NCBI GenBank assembly: GCA_020636155.1
Contig: JACJYM010000001.1
Location: 62,001 to 126,000, forward strand
Direction: 5' to 3'
DNA: 64,000 bases
Source of the DNA: Lewinellaceae bacterium
GTDB taxonomy: Bacteria > Bacteroidota > Bacteroidia > Chitinophagales > Saprospiraceae
Shown in pieces: positions 34,455-45,300 of the stretch. The position numbers and the translations under genes are program-made. Each line of letters begins with the position of its first letter. Position 1 is the stretch's first letter. The notes beneath the pieces were generated by a model. It did no database searches. It saw only the letters and a list, made by a program, of their open reading frames with translations, and was not told where the DNA came from.

Positions 34455-37400
34455 TTACTCAATCACGATCATTTTCTTAGTTGCTGTGTAATCGCCACTT
34501 CTCATTTGATAGTAGTATAAGCCCGCTCCATTCAATGATTTCTCATCAATTGTCATCGTGTTCATTCCTCTATCGCCTGTTACTGTGTTTTCATACACTA
34601 CTCTTCCTGTAACATCCATGATACTCATCGTTACCTCTGATGCTACTGGTAAGCTGTAGCTGATTGTTGTACTTCCTAAGAATGGGTTCGGCTCGTTTTG
34701 ATTTAAGCTGTAATCTCCTCCTTCGATTGATACACCGCTTAAGTTCAATTCTACTTTACCTACGCTTAAGTTCTCTCCTACATATACTTCTGCCGGTGTC
34801 ACTGATGAACTCATGCTCATCATTTCACTCAACTGTCCGTCTCTTGTAGCTATGAAACTCATCACAAACAACTCTGTCTCTCCTTCAATGCTTACTGACT
34901 TATCACTGTTCCAGCTCATCGTCAATACGCCATTGCTTAAGGCTCCTACGTTGCTCTCATTGATGTTCAATGCTCCTGATTGGATGCCTGTGTAGTTCAA
35001 TCCGTTCAACTGCATTGTGAACTGATATCCGTATACATCTGCAAAATCATTGCTCGTTACTGACATCAATACTGTCTCTCCTGCTTTCACTGCTCTGTCT
35101 GTGCTGTTGAAGTTTACTGTTCTTGAACTTCTTACTTCACTTCCGTTCGCTCTTGCATTTGGCATGTCTACACTTCCGTTTACATCTCCTATCTTAACCG
35201 CTACGAAATTGTTTGCCATTTCGTCTTGTGATAAGTTGTTCAAGTAGATTACTTCTGTGAATGGGAATGGATTTGCCAAATCTAAACTCTCTTGTGAGTC
35301 TACAAATCTCCATGATTCGTTGTCTGGTAAATTGTCATTCTCATACAAGCCTAAGATCAATTTTCTCAATTGTGATAAATCTGATACAGAAACTTTAGAA
35401 TCATTGTTTGCATCTGCTGCAATCACTTTGTACGGACTGTTCAATTGTGCAATGCCTAAGATATGTCTCTGGATTAATACTAAGTCTAACGTACTTACTC
35501 CATTTCTGTAGTCTACATCATGACTTGCACTAATCGCATAATCCATACCATTCGCTCTAGATCCAAATGTATAATCTCCTCCGTTATCTGTTGATGCTAC
35601 TACTGGATACTCTGGACTGTTTGCATCTAAGTATACTGATGCTCCACTTAATCCTACAGCGCCTTCATTTGCTACTGTACCTGCGATTCTACTTCCTCCT
35701 CCATCAGGACATCCACCATTGTGGTCTACCAATGATAAGTATACTACACAGAAGTCTGAGTTCAATTTCTCATCCCATACTGTCATGTGTACTTCCGCTA
35801 CTGGTAGGTCATCACAGTTGAATATCATCGCACTGCTTTGTAACTCTGGCTTCCACAATTGGATGTCGCCTGCTTCATAACTTGTTTTTGTAGTTGCTTT
35901 CGTCGCTGGGTAGAAGTCTACAAATACTCCTTGGCCTTTGAAGTAATGCGGTACGTTGATATTTACCAATTTGTTTGATATGATCGTATCATTGATTACC
36001 GGATGCATTTCGTCAAATGTGTACCATAGGTCTTCTTGAGCTGTACAATTGTCAAATGAATTCTTGTTGAAATCACTCGCCCACAATTCTACTTGTCCAT
36101 TCTCCATCACGGCACTGCTGATATCTACACAGTATGGCGTTGGATCTTTCTTATCTACTACCATCACGTTGTAGGTACAGCTTGTTACATTGCCACATCC
36201 GTCTGTTACCTTCCATACTACTTTGTGGTTGCTCATGCTTCCACTTATTACTTCTGGTATCGTCACACTTACTTCTCCATCATTTGCAGTTGGTTTTACA
36301 TAGCAATCTACTATGCCGTTGCCATTCGTGTCTGAATTCCAACAGTTCGGTGCTGTATCACTACTTGGTAAGAAACTACTGAACTCATAGTCGTTCGTTC
36401 CATCTGCCCATAGGTCTACAAATACTTGCCATTTTAACCATCCTGTAGGACAGTTCGCACTTCCATCATCATGGGCACTGTTTGTCAATGTCAATACATG
36501 CTCACAATTCGCATCTACCCCAAACATCTTGTCTTCACAGTCTGATAATACTGGTTTCGTATCATCAAATACTTTGATAATCTGTGTATGAGTGTAGTAT
36601 CCTTCTCCTGCCCAGCCTGCTGCATTCGGTGTATATTGACACCAGTCGATTACTGTCCAGTGGTTTACTAGTTTGAAACATGCTCCATCCTCAAATTTGA
36701 ACGTGTCTGTCTCTACTGAATATCCGATGATATCACATGGGCCTGCTGTCCATGTTGGTACTCCTGAATCTACATTGTTAGGACAGCCGTTTACTTCCTT
36801 ATCTTTTGGCCAGTTTACTTTGCCATCAAATGGTGTCAATGGTGTCAAATCTATTCGCTGTGTGCAGAAGATTCCTGTACTTCCTTTTACTCTCCATCTT
36901 CTTTGTACAAAGCCTGATCCACATGCGTCTAAGTTCACGACGATGTCTTCATACTCTACTTCGATACCTGAACATGTTCCATATGCTGTCGCTTCTCCTG
37001 TCATGCTTAGATCTGTGTAATCCATATCACACGTCAACACTACATCCGGTGGACATACGATCGCTGGTGGTAACTTGTCTTCTACTCGTACTGTACACCA
37101 TGTCTCATTGTAATTGTCACCTGAACTTCCGTACTTGCCATCCATGTCGCCATCATCCCATACTCGTAACCATACTGTTACTAAACCGTATCTTACGTTC
37201 GTTACTGGATCGATTTCTGTTAAATCTGCACAACAGAATTTTACATACTCGCCATTGTCTGGATCGTAGTTCGCACTCGTCGGATTTGAACTTCCGTCTT
37301 GTGGGTGACCATCTGCATTGTACGTCGCATTTCCTTTGATACCACAGTTGTCACTGTCTCTTCTAATCTCTAAATGTACTGGTCCACAGCCATCATAACT

Positions 37401-40400
37401 TCCGTTGCTAATCTGATAGTTGTAGATCTTCGCAAAACCGTCATTACCAGTGCCGCTGCTTGTCAAACTTACTACTAAGTTCTGGAATGCTATCGCTACC
37501 GGTGGTGTCTTATCTACTACTGTCAATACTACGTCTTTCTTTGTTACGTTTCCACAACAATCTGTCGCATAGTAACTTACTGTGTGTGGTGACCCTTCTT
37601 TTGGTACATTTAATAATAACCATTGGTCACTGCTGTTGCCTGGACATCCTGGACACAATGCTGTGCTTCCTAGCGGTCCTTGTACATAATATGTTGGGTT
37701 CGCATCACAGTTGTCATGTAATTCCCACGGATGTGGTACTTTTACTGTCGCTGCACAGCCCCATGGGTCCGTACTTACTTCAAAGTCCATCGCTGTATAC
37801 GTTGGTCCTTCGCTATCTACTGCTTTTATAACTTGTGCGTGCTGTTTTAAATCTAATGTACACCAGTTTAATATCGTCCAGGTTCTTACAACTTTCTTGT
37901 TACCTCCACATACTCCGCCACATGCTGCAAAATTCTGATCTGTGTAACTTGCTATCAATTTACATACTTCTGTATCTACTTTCTGTGGATGTCCTCCTTG
38001 CATATACGTTGGATATGCATATGGATAACCTTCATTGTTCTCTACGATGCTTGTGTTTACATTGTCCTTAGTACTTGGATCGTCATAATATGACGCTATC
38101 TCCGCTGGACTTGTTCCTGCATTACATGGTAACTCTACCAATAATGGCGGATACGTCAAAGCACTCGCTTCGATATTGTATACTGTGATCGTCTGTGTAC
38201 AGCTGCTACTGTTGCCTGTAGCATCTTTTAATACCCATGTTCTTGTGATGATTTTGTTAACACCACCTGCACAACCTACATTCGTTACTACGTCATTGTA
38301 TGTCAACGTGCTATTTCCACATGGATCTGTCGGTAACGCATCTGATACCAATAAGCCTAAGCCATTATTGAATATCAACGAGATGTTGTTTATCGTTCCG
38401 TTTCCTCCCATCGTCAATGTCCATGTTCCGCCTATTGGCTCGCCCTCAAAATTCTGCAATTGTGCAAATCCTGGGAATCCAAATCCTGCAAACGATAACT
38501 CTAAGTTTACATTCGCTCCATCATTGAAGTCTACACATGCACCTGTTGTTCTTACTACTCCTTCGTCATCGCCTATCACATTCAATGTAGGACAGCCTGA
38601 TAGAGATTGTGGCCATACCAATACTGAAGTACCACTTGGTGAAGTGATTGTGATCATCTCATCAAATCCTCCAAACTCAATGTCTATTACTATGTTTACA
38701 TCTGTTACTACTCCTGCATTTGGCATCACGCCTGTATAGGTCGTAGTCCCACTATTCGTAACACCTTCTGCCAATACTAATGTGGATACATCCGTCACTA
38801 CTGGTGCAGCTGGTATGTCATCTATACATGTTACTGCAAAATCACTACAGGCTATCTCCGGTATCAACTTGTCTTCTACAAACAAGTTACCCCAACAGCT
38901 ATTTCCTGTTACGTTATCTACTACTTTCACTGCGTGATTACCTAATGGCAATGTAATTGTCTGACCATTTACATCTGGTCCACCATCTATCATTACTGCA
39001 TATCTTGTCTCATAACATCCATAAGGACCTCCTTCTAAGAATAAATCCGCATTGATGCTAACTTCACAGTTCTCATCTAACGATAAATTTACTAAATCAT
39101 TACATGTCAAAGCTGTCTGCACTGGTCCTGAATAAGGCAATACATTGATCTCTGTCTCAAAGGTCAATACCTCACCATTCGGATCCGGTGTATATACGCA
39201 ATCCAATACTGTATTCGGTACTGCCTCCCATGTCACTGTATATGTGCCTGGGTCTAAGATGTCACCCGACATAGGGCCACCTGTCTGCGTCAATACGTAG
39301 CATGCTCCCGAAAAGTCTTGTACAAACGCTAGGTTTTGTACCGTAGCTTTCGCCTCGCCACCGCCAAAACCATCTAACGTCCTTAGATTAAAGTTAAAGG
39401 CATCTCCTGCAAGCGCAGCCTCACAATAGGTTCCTGACCCTGTTGACGTTGTCGTCGCAAAGTCCGAAATGTCTGCTATCGTTCCGTTTGGTCCAGTTAT
39501 CATGAATGGATCCCAAAACGCCGCTTCAGCATTCGTATACACAAAGTCAAACGTTAAACTTCCATTCATTGGAGCTACTATCTGATAATTTACTGTACCA
39601 GACGTTCCTGTACCTGCTCCTAATGTGAAGTCTACTAAGAAACCATTCGCATCTAGGTTCTCGCTATAATTACTATTACCAGTTTGTGTAGTCACCGCTC
39701 CCGGTAATACTCCCATCGGGTCCGGACAAATTTCGCATCCTTCTCCGGCTAATGTAGGATCACTGAAAAATATAATTTCATTACATTCTCCTGGTTCTAA
39801 GCCTTCGTTTACTACTGTCTGACCCACTAATGAGCATGGTGCTACGCAACATTCTGCTACATCAATGGCTGTACCATTAGAGTCAGTGGCAGGTGGTGCC
39901 AAGGCAGCAAAAGTGATGCTCCAGCTTCCAAATGAACCAGTATCCCCTCCTGCATCATCATCAATGCTCAATGTCCAGTTACCATCTACAGGCATCCCAG
40001 AAATAGTTGCAGAGTTGATACTACAAGTAAAATTAAACTGTGGTGCAAATGCAGGACAAGTGCCACCATTCTCAGGGCTCATACCGTTACCTGGTTGAGT
40101 CGTAGATGCACTACTAGTCCAAGTTGTAGCACAAGGATCACCCGCATTAAAATTAAATACCATATTCGTAGCAACATCTAGACCAGTATTACCACCATTA
40201 TCCGTGGATAACTCAATAGATGTACCATCTGGAGCGATTAAGAATATATCTAAATCTGATGCCCATGTGTGCTGAATATTCGTTATCGTTACATTTGTAA
40301 TTTGATAATTATATCCCAAAATACCTGGAACATCAATCGTAGGTGAAGGTGCATCAGCACAAGTATTAGTTAATGGAGTAGAAGCTACTGCAGCAGTTAC

Positions 40401-40517
40401 AACACTTGTAACCGTCGGATTATCCGGAATAGCTGCTCCAGCTCCACTAAAGGTTTGTGAGCTCAACCAAAATGGCATGCTCAGCAAACATAAAAGTGTT
40501 AAAAATCTAATTTTCAT
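34455..40517 (-). CDS. 2020-residue T9SS cargo with P-domains, dockerin and cohesin-like domain
   Basis: The largest protein in the window. A signal peptide (about 1-20) precedes a proprotein convertase-type P-domain (about 35-205: ITNVTITNIQHTWASDLDIF, GNWTLSIDDDAGGDTGSFGS) and a second P-like domain (about 575-725). A long series of Cys-containing HYR/Ig-like repeats follows. Near the end come a carboxypeptidase-regulatory-like domain, a dockerin (about 1667-1722, NGVSTLDLVLIQRHIL and ADANNDSKVSVSDL), a cohesin-like domain (about 1802-1922) and a T9SS type A sorting domain (about 1936-2020). The module order at the C-terminus equals that of the two paralogues at 29669-34042 and 45749-49627. 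It lies 25 nt downstream of a small secreted-protein gene, probably cotranscribed. Confidence 0.9.
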   Translation of the reverse strand: MKIRFLTLLCLLSMPFWLSSQTFSGAGAAIPDNPTVTSVVTAAVASTPLTNTCADAPSPTIDVPGILGYNYQITNVTITNIQHTWASDLDIFLIAPDGTSIELSTDNGGNTGLDVATNMVFNFNAGDPCATTWTSSASTTQPGNGMSPENGGTCPAFAPQFNFTCSINSATISGMPVDGNWTLSIDDDAGGDTGSFGSWSITFAALAPPATDSNGTAIDVAECCVAPCSLVGQTVVNEGLEPGECNEIIFFSDPTLAGEGCEICPDPMGVLPGAVTTQTGNSNYSENLDANGFLVDFTLGAGTGTSGTVNYQIVAPMNGSLTFDFVYTNAEAAFWDPFMITGPNGTIADISDFATTTSTGSGTYCEAALAGDAFNFNLRTLDGFGGGEAKATVQNLAFVQDFSGACYVLTQTGGPMSGDILDPGTYTVTWEAVPNTVLDCVYTPDPNGEVLTFETEINVLPYSGPVQTALTCNDLVNLSLDENCEVSINADLFLEGGPYGCYETRYAVMIDGGPDVNGQTITLPLGNHAVKVVDNVTGNSCWGNLFVEDKLIPEIACSDFAVTCIDDIPAAPVVTDVSTLVLAEGVTNSGTTTYTGVMPNAGVVTDVNIVIDIEFGGFDEMITITSPSGTSVLVWPQSLSGCPTLNVIGDDEGVVRTTGACVDFNDGANVNLELSFAGFGFPGFAQLQNFEGEPIGGTWTLTMGGNGTINNISLIFNNGLGLLVSDALPTDPCGNSTLTYNDVVTNVGCAGGVNKIITRTWVLKDATGNSSSCTQTITVYNIEASALTYPPLLVELPCNAGTSPAEIASYYDDPSTKDNVNTSIVENNEGYPYAYPTYMQGGHPQKVDTEVCKLIASYTDQNFAACGGVCGGNKKVVRTWTILNWCTLDLKQHAQVIKAVDSEGPTYTAMDFEVSTDPWGCAATVKVPHPWELHDNCDANPTYYVQGPLGSTALCPGCPGNSSDQWLLLNVPKEGSPHTVSYYATDCCGNVTKKDVVLTVVDKTPPVAIAFQNLVVSLTSSGTGNDGFAKIYNYQISNGSYDGCGPVHLEIRRDSDNCGIKGNATYNADGHPQDGSSNPTSANYDPDNGEYVKFCCADLTEIDPVTNVRYGLVTVWLRVWDDGDMDGKYGSSGDNYNETWCTVRVEDKLPPAIVCPPDVVLTCDMDYTDLSMTGEATAYGTCSGIEVEYEDIVVNLDACGSGFVQRRWRVKGSTGIFCTQRIDLTPLTPFDGKVNWPKDKEVNGCPNNVDSGVPTWTAGPCDIIGYSVETDTFKFEDGACFKLVNHWTVIDWCQYTPNAAGWAGEGYYTHTQIIKVFDDTKPVLSDCEDKMFGVDANCEHVLTLTNSAHDDGSANCPTGWLKWQVFVDLWADGTNDYEFSSFLPSSDTAPNCWNSDTNGNGIVDCYVKPTANDGEVSVTIPEVISGSMSNHKVVWKVTDGCGNVTSCTYNVMVVDKKDPTPYCVDISSAVMENGQVELWASDFNKNSFDNCTAQEDLWYTFDEMHPVINDTIISNKLVNINVPHYFKGQGVFVDFYPATKATTKTSYEAGDIQLWKPELQSSAMIFNCDDLPVAEVHMTVWDEKLNSDFCVVYLSLVDHNGGCPDGGGSRIAGTVANEGAVGLSGASVYLDANSPEYPVVASTDNGGDYTFGSRANGMDYAISASHDVDYRNGVSTLDLVLIQRHILGIAQLNSPYKVIAADANNDSKVSVSDLSQLRKLILGLYENDNLPDNESWRFVDSQESLDLANPFPFTEVIYLNNLSQDEMANNFVAVKIGDVNGSVDMPNARANGSEVRSSRTVNFNSTDRAVKAGETVLMSVTSNDFADVYGYQFTMQLNGLNYTGIQSGALNINESNVGALSNGVLTMSWNSDKSVSIEGETELFVMSFIATRDGQLSEMMSMSSSVTPAEVYVGENLSVGKVELNLSGVSIEGGDYSLNQNEPNPFLGSTTISYSLPVASEVTMSIMDVTGRVVYENTVTGDRGMNTMTIDEKSLNGAGLYYYQMRSGDYTATKKMIVIE

Positions 40518-40542
40518 GAGATTGAGTTTTGATTTTTTAAAT

Positions 40543-40905
40543 TTAAGATAATAGATTTTTTAGTTCATTTATAAAAGGCAGAACTTTAGCCTTTCTTTCT
40601 GTTGGTTGTTGATTCATTCTTGATTGAAATTCATCAAATGCAGGTCCAACTGCTTTTTTGATGTCAATAAAATTAATCAACTTTCCCATTAAAGCAATTT
40701 TCATTTCTTTAGAAGTTGAAGAATTAGGAGCCATTAAAGTACCATTAGGAACATTGGTGTCCGGTTGGTTCTTTAGTGTCTCAATTTCAGCTTTCAAAAT
40801 AACGATTGCCTCATCTGGTCCAACATAGTTTTGACTGTAACTAGCAGTTGCAACAAACATGCAAACTAGAACAACCAACCCTTTGAAAAAAGTTTTACAA
40901 TTCAT
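40543..40905 (-). CDS. Small secreted protein upstream of the giant T9SS gene
   Basis: A 120-residue protein with a clear signal peptide (about 1-24, ending TASYSQ) and a mature part rich in helix-forming residues, with no motif I recognise. Its gene is 25 nt upstream of the 2020-residue cargo gene and in the same orientation; both start codons are preceded by a near-identical minus-strand AAACTCAATCTCATG context. Possible roles as a periplasmic partner or chaperone for the cargo are inference only. Confidence 0.75.
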   Translation of the reverse strand: MNCKTFFKGLVVLVCMFVATASYSQNYVGPDEAIVILKAEIETLKNQPDTNVPNGTLMAPNSSTSKEMKIALMGKLINFIDIKKAVGPAFDEFQSRMNQQPTERKAKVLPFINELKNLLS

Positions 40906-41327
40906 GAGATTGAGTTTTGGTTAAAAAATTAAAATTTATTCAAATAAATAATTAGCCATACCTAAATACACATCTATACAATGTGCATTGCTAAAACAAG
41001 AAACTAAGTGGAGAATTAACGCCATCTTAATTATAAAATAACCTTAGTAAAAAATGAAAATGAATCTAAATATATGACATAAGAAATTATGTCAAAGTGA
41101 GGACAGGATTCGGTTTGAGTTGGAAACATCCTGTTTTCCTAGGTTCAGTTTCAAGTTGTAGTTTTCTAAATAATCTGAAAGAGTCCTATTCGGACTTATT
41201 CAGGGTCAAAGATACATCTATACTTAATTAATTTAATACCATCGTATAGGTATATTTTATATATAATTAATTGCTATGTGTATCGTGTTTTATACAAATT
41301 CTTTATATAATCGAATGTACCGATTAA
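40906..41327. other. Intergenic region with palindromes and candidate promoter
   Basis: About 420 bp without a gene. It contains a perfect inverted repeat TGACATAA-GAAA-TTATGTCA (41075-41094), a looser hairpin (GACAGGAT with ATCCTGTT, about 41102-41138), a short AGTCC-TATTC-GGACT stem (about 41182-41196) and a minus-strand TATCTTTG box (41214-41207). Transcription from that box would give the 40543-40905 gene a structured leader of about 295 nt. Confidence 0.55.
41207..41214 (-). promoter_or_regulatory. Candidate -7 box for the 40905/40517 operon
   Basis: TATCTTTG on the minus strand matches TAnnTTTG. The distance to the first start codon is about 300 nt; no -33 TTG is evident. Confidence 0.4.
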
Positions 41328-42272
41328 CTATTTAGGATCCATGATAAATTCCTTAGATTTTTTCTCTCCAAGATTAAGTACCATCATTAATTCATGTGAC
41401 CCGTTGTTATAATCTTGAAATTCAAGCGATGATACATTATAGGAATAGTAAAAGTTTATGGCATCAATATTGACACCCAACAAAAATCCTAATCGCTTAT
41501 CAGCTCCAATCGTATAGCTCAAGCCGCCTGTGAATTTATCGTCCAAAAACCCGAATTTTCCATTTATATCGATATGGGTTGGTACTAGATTGAGTTTCTT
41601 AACCCATAATGACGGTTCGAAACTAATGCCTGAACTCAATGACTTCATTCGATATCCCAAATTAAAAATAAATCCCAAGGATCTATCGGCATTACTTTCG
41701 CTTTCGTCTAATCTAGAACTTACTATAGAAGGTATGGATAATCCATAGCTAATTTTCTTATCATACAATCCATATACTCCGAATGATGCATCAAAAAACT
41801 GAGTTCCATCCAATCTAGCAATGATAGTATTATCACCTGGCTCGGTATTCCCATTGTTAAAAATTCCTGACGATAAGCCATGCTGAATATATTCACCCGA
41901 TAATCCAAAGGACACTTTATTAGTCGGTGATTCAATCATATAAGAAAAGCTAATAAATCCTTTTGAAGTACGAAGGCTTCCATAGGTGTCTTGCATAAAC
42001 CCTGCACCCATTCCTAATCTATCGGCTACTGGACCATTATAAGAAAGCGTGATGGTTTTAGGTGATCCATTAAAATCACTCCATTTATTTCTATAATTTA
42101 CCAATATCTGTTGGTAACTGGAAAATCCCGTTGCCCCGACATTGGTCAAATATGGATTGATATAATTTTGTGTATATATGTATCTCTCGTCAAAATAACG
42201 TTCTTGTGCATTAAGTCCACAAAAGATAAACCCAAAAATTGCTACAAGTGATATTCTACTTATTAAAGCCAT
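41328..42272 (-). CDS. PorP/SprF family type IX secretion membrane protein
   Basis: A 314-residue outer-membrane protein. A signal peptide (about 1-22, ending GLNAQ) is followed by the family's N-terminal YTQNYINPYLTNVGATGFSSYQQILVNYRNKW and QDTYGSLRTSKGFISFSYMI, then barrel strands. SprF-type proteins are needed to secrete and anchor partner proteins with type B C-terminal domains. Here it lies 64 nt downstream of exactly such a protein (42337-45453), in the same orientation, so the two form a secretion/anchor pair. Confidence 0.93.
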   Translation of the reverse strand: MALISRISLVAIFGFIFCGLNAQERYFDERYIYTQNYINPYLTNVGATGFSSYQQILVNYRNKWSDFNGSPKTITLSYNGPVADRLGMGAGFMQDTYGSLRTSKGFISFSYMIESPTNKVSFGLSGEYIQHGLSSGIFNNGNTEPGDNTIIARLDGTQFFDASFGVYGLYDKKISYGLSIPSIVSSRLDESESNADRSLGFIFNLGYRMKSLSSGISFEPSLWVKKLNLVPTHIDINGKFGFLDDKFTGGLSYTIGADKRLGFLLGVNIDAINFYYSYNVSSLEFQDYNNGSHELMMVLNLGEKKSKEFIMDPK

Positions 42273-42336
42273 TTCTTATAATTTTTTACTTGAATTAAGG
42301 TATATAATAAACCTTTAAGCTTAATCTTTTTTAATT

Positions 42337-45300
42337 TTAATTTCTCAATAAGGTGACTGTACCTTTAAACAATCGTGGTTCTCCACTATTAAAATCAACC
42401 CTTAGCACCCACATGTAAGAATTTTCATTCAGCTCTTCACCATTATCATCCAATCCATTCCATGTATTATCATAATCATTCTGAGTGTAGACTATCCTAC
42501 CCCACCTATCGTATATTGTCAATGTATTGGGTGTGTTTTCTTCAACACAATTTATCAAAAAATAGTCATTGAGATTGTCTCCATTAGGTGTAATAACCAA
42601 TGAAGATTCAAAGCAATCTGTCGGATTTTCAGTACATAAATATACGGGCATATTCGTCATATACACTTCACATCCATTGGCGTCAGTCACTGTAGCACCG
42701 TAGAATCCTTCACATAAATTGTCAAGTACAGGTGAATCAGGGTTTTCTGTGGTACTCCATTCATAAGTATAATCTAAGACACCGCCTGTCACTGATAATT
42801 CAATGTATCCATCACAAAAATCAGCGCTAGTACAACCGTCACCTTTGCCCCCACTAGAAGCACTGATTCCCAATAAATCCGGCGAGGTAACCACGATCGT
42901 AGTGTCTAGCTGGAAAGTACTATTCGAAATCGTCACATCATATTCTCCCGCAAGTAGATTTGTAAATTGAAAAGAAAATCCGGTAATAGTTTTCGTAGCA
43001 TCTACAGGACCGGAGATAGAAACTTCAAATGGTGCCAATCCTTGACCTATATTTCCAGAAAGCACCCCATTCTTATCTCCAAAACATTGAACTCCAAAAC
43101 CATTGTATTGATTTTCTGAGCTCACTACTAGAGATTCTAATTGAATCTCACCATCTTGAATTTCGTCGATAATAATATCTTCGAGGTAAATGAATTCACA
43201 ATTATTTGCATCCGTCACAGTTACATTATAGGTACCCGGCGCAAGATTTGAAGGCGTCTCGGTATTACCTGGCACAGTAGAAGTGTTAGATGTCCAACTG
43301 AAAGAGTATGGAGAAGTACCTCCACTTGTATTTAAATCTATGGAACCATCATTTGAGCCTGCTGAGGCATCATTTACTGTAGGGTTGACAGTAATTAAGC
43401 TAGGTTCGGTAATTGTAATTGTATTGGTAGCTGTATTTCCTACATTATCTGTTACTGTTACCATATAAGTACCGGCCTTAACCGCATTGATATCATTTAC
43501 ATTAGGGTTCCACGTATAGGTTTCGCCACCACAGCCACCAGTGACCGCAGGAATAATCCGACCATCATTTCCTCCATAACACGATACATCTTCTTTTGTC
43601 AAGCTAATAGACAATGCCGTAATATTTCGAACCAGCTCAAAAGTTTTAGTCACCGGACCGCATTGCTTTGCGTCGTTTACCGTCGCTGTATAGACGCCAG
43701 GTGCCAAATTCATAGGATTGGTAGTTCCGTCAGGTATCGATGATGGAGACCACGTAATCGTGTAATTAGGAGTTCCACCCGTAATATTCAAATTGATGCT
43801 ACCATTATCATCACAGCCCGGATCAGATTTAGTCCCATTTAATACAAGTTGGGCAGGTTGTTTTATTTCAAATTGATTAGAACATTCGGTTACACCTCCA
43901 CATTTTACTTCAAGGGAATAGGTGTCCGCTTTGACACTTACCAGATTACAGTTTGTTATCGGCTTAGTGATACTTCCACCTGAGTAGGTCCATACACACT
44001 CACAATCATCTGTAAAACCTGTCAAGGTCACGATAATATCTCCATCACTTCCTCCAAAACATGAAACATCATTTACCATACCGTTACAACTTTTGACACA
44101 ATCAATCGTAACAGAACCATTTTCAACACTGGAAGGAATTTCAATATTTTCATTTGAAATTTCGCTATTAAGTATCATAATATTCGTAGATGAAGGACAA
44201 TCCCCTATTGCATCAAAGCACAATTTGAAAATAACAGAACCATCATCTAGGTTGACCCCTTCGTTATCACAATCTGTCCATGAAACTCTCACTTTACCAC
44301 TCGATGGTTCAGAAAATAGATTGTTACTAAAGCATCTTAAAGAAGCTTCCACTGGTGCAGTGAAATCCAAAACCGCGGGATCATACATCACATCAAATCC
44401 AACTCCCCATATATTTGAAAAATTCTGTACCGTAATATCAATACAAATATTGTCATTCTGAGTGGCGTTATAATCGCCAATTGTCAATATCACATCGTCA
44501 GGAACAACATCTGATACAGTAACTTTACCATTATTAATCACTGGCACAACAGATATACTGGGTGATTCGGTAAATTCTATCAATACATTGTTATCTGTCA
44601 TACTAATCGGTGACATCTCACCTATATCTCCTACTACATTAAAGCACAATTCTATCAATGTGGCATCATCACTCAATGTTACTGGGTTCTGGCCAGAATC
44701 ATCATACCATATAAAGGTGACAATTCCCATGGAGGCATTGGATTCTACAACTACGCCTCCTGTCAGAGCAAAATTTTGATAGCTTGAATACTCTAAAACA
44801 GAGGTATCCCAATTAAATGAACCTTGAGCCGCTTCTATATTATTAAAATTAGAGACAGTCACTGGCACACAAATTTGTGACCCAGGACTCGCTGATAACA
44901 TGGGAATATTAATCGTCAAATCATCTCCTCCACCTGTACAATCCGTACCATTAATCTGTACGTTACCCATAGATTGAGTGTAGCCAACATCTGAAATCGA
45001 TGTTGCATCAATAAATTCAATGGGTGTGGGAGCATTAGTTAATGACAAGTTAGTTTCGTCACAAGGACTTCCCACTGCATCAAAAACAATGGTAAAAAGA
45101 ACGGAATTATCAGCTAATGTATAAGAATTCATTCCATCAAACCATGAAGCCGTCAATAATCCATTGTTTCCATTTCCAAAGATATTCATGTTATAGCCGG
45201 AACCTAGATTTGTATTAAGATTGGTTACACCGGAATAATTTAAAACTGCGTCATCAAACGATACAGTAAATCCCATTCCAGTTAGGTTCACAAAATTAGA

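Noticed and set aside
36093..38739. Several plus-strand open frames of 75-187 codons opposite the 2020-residue gene
   Set aside because: They are low-complexity (Leu/Ser/His-rich) products of the skewed composition of the coding strand, not genes.
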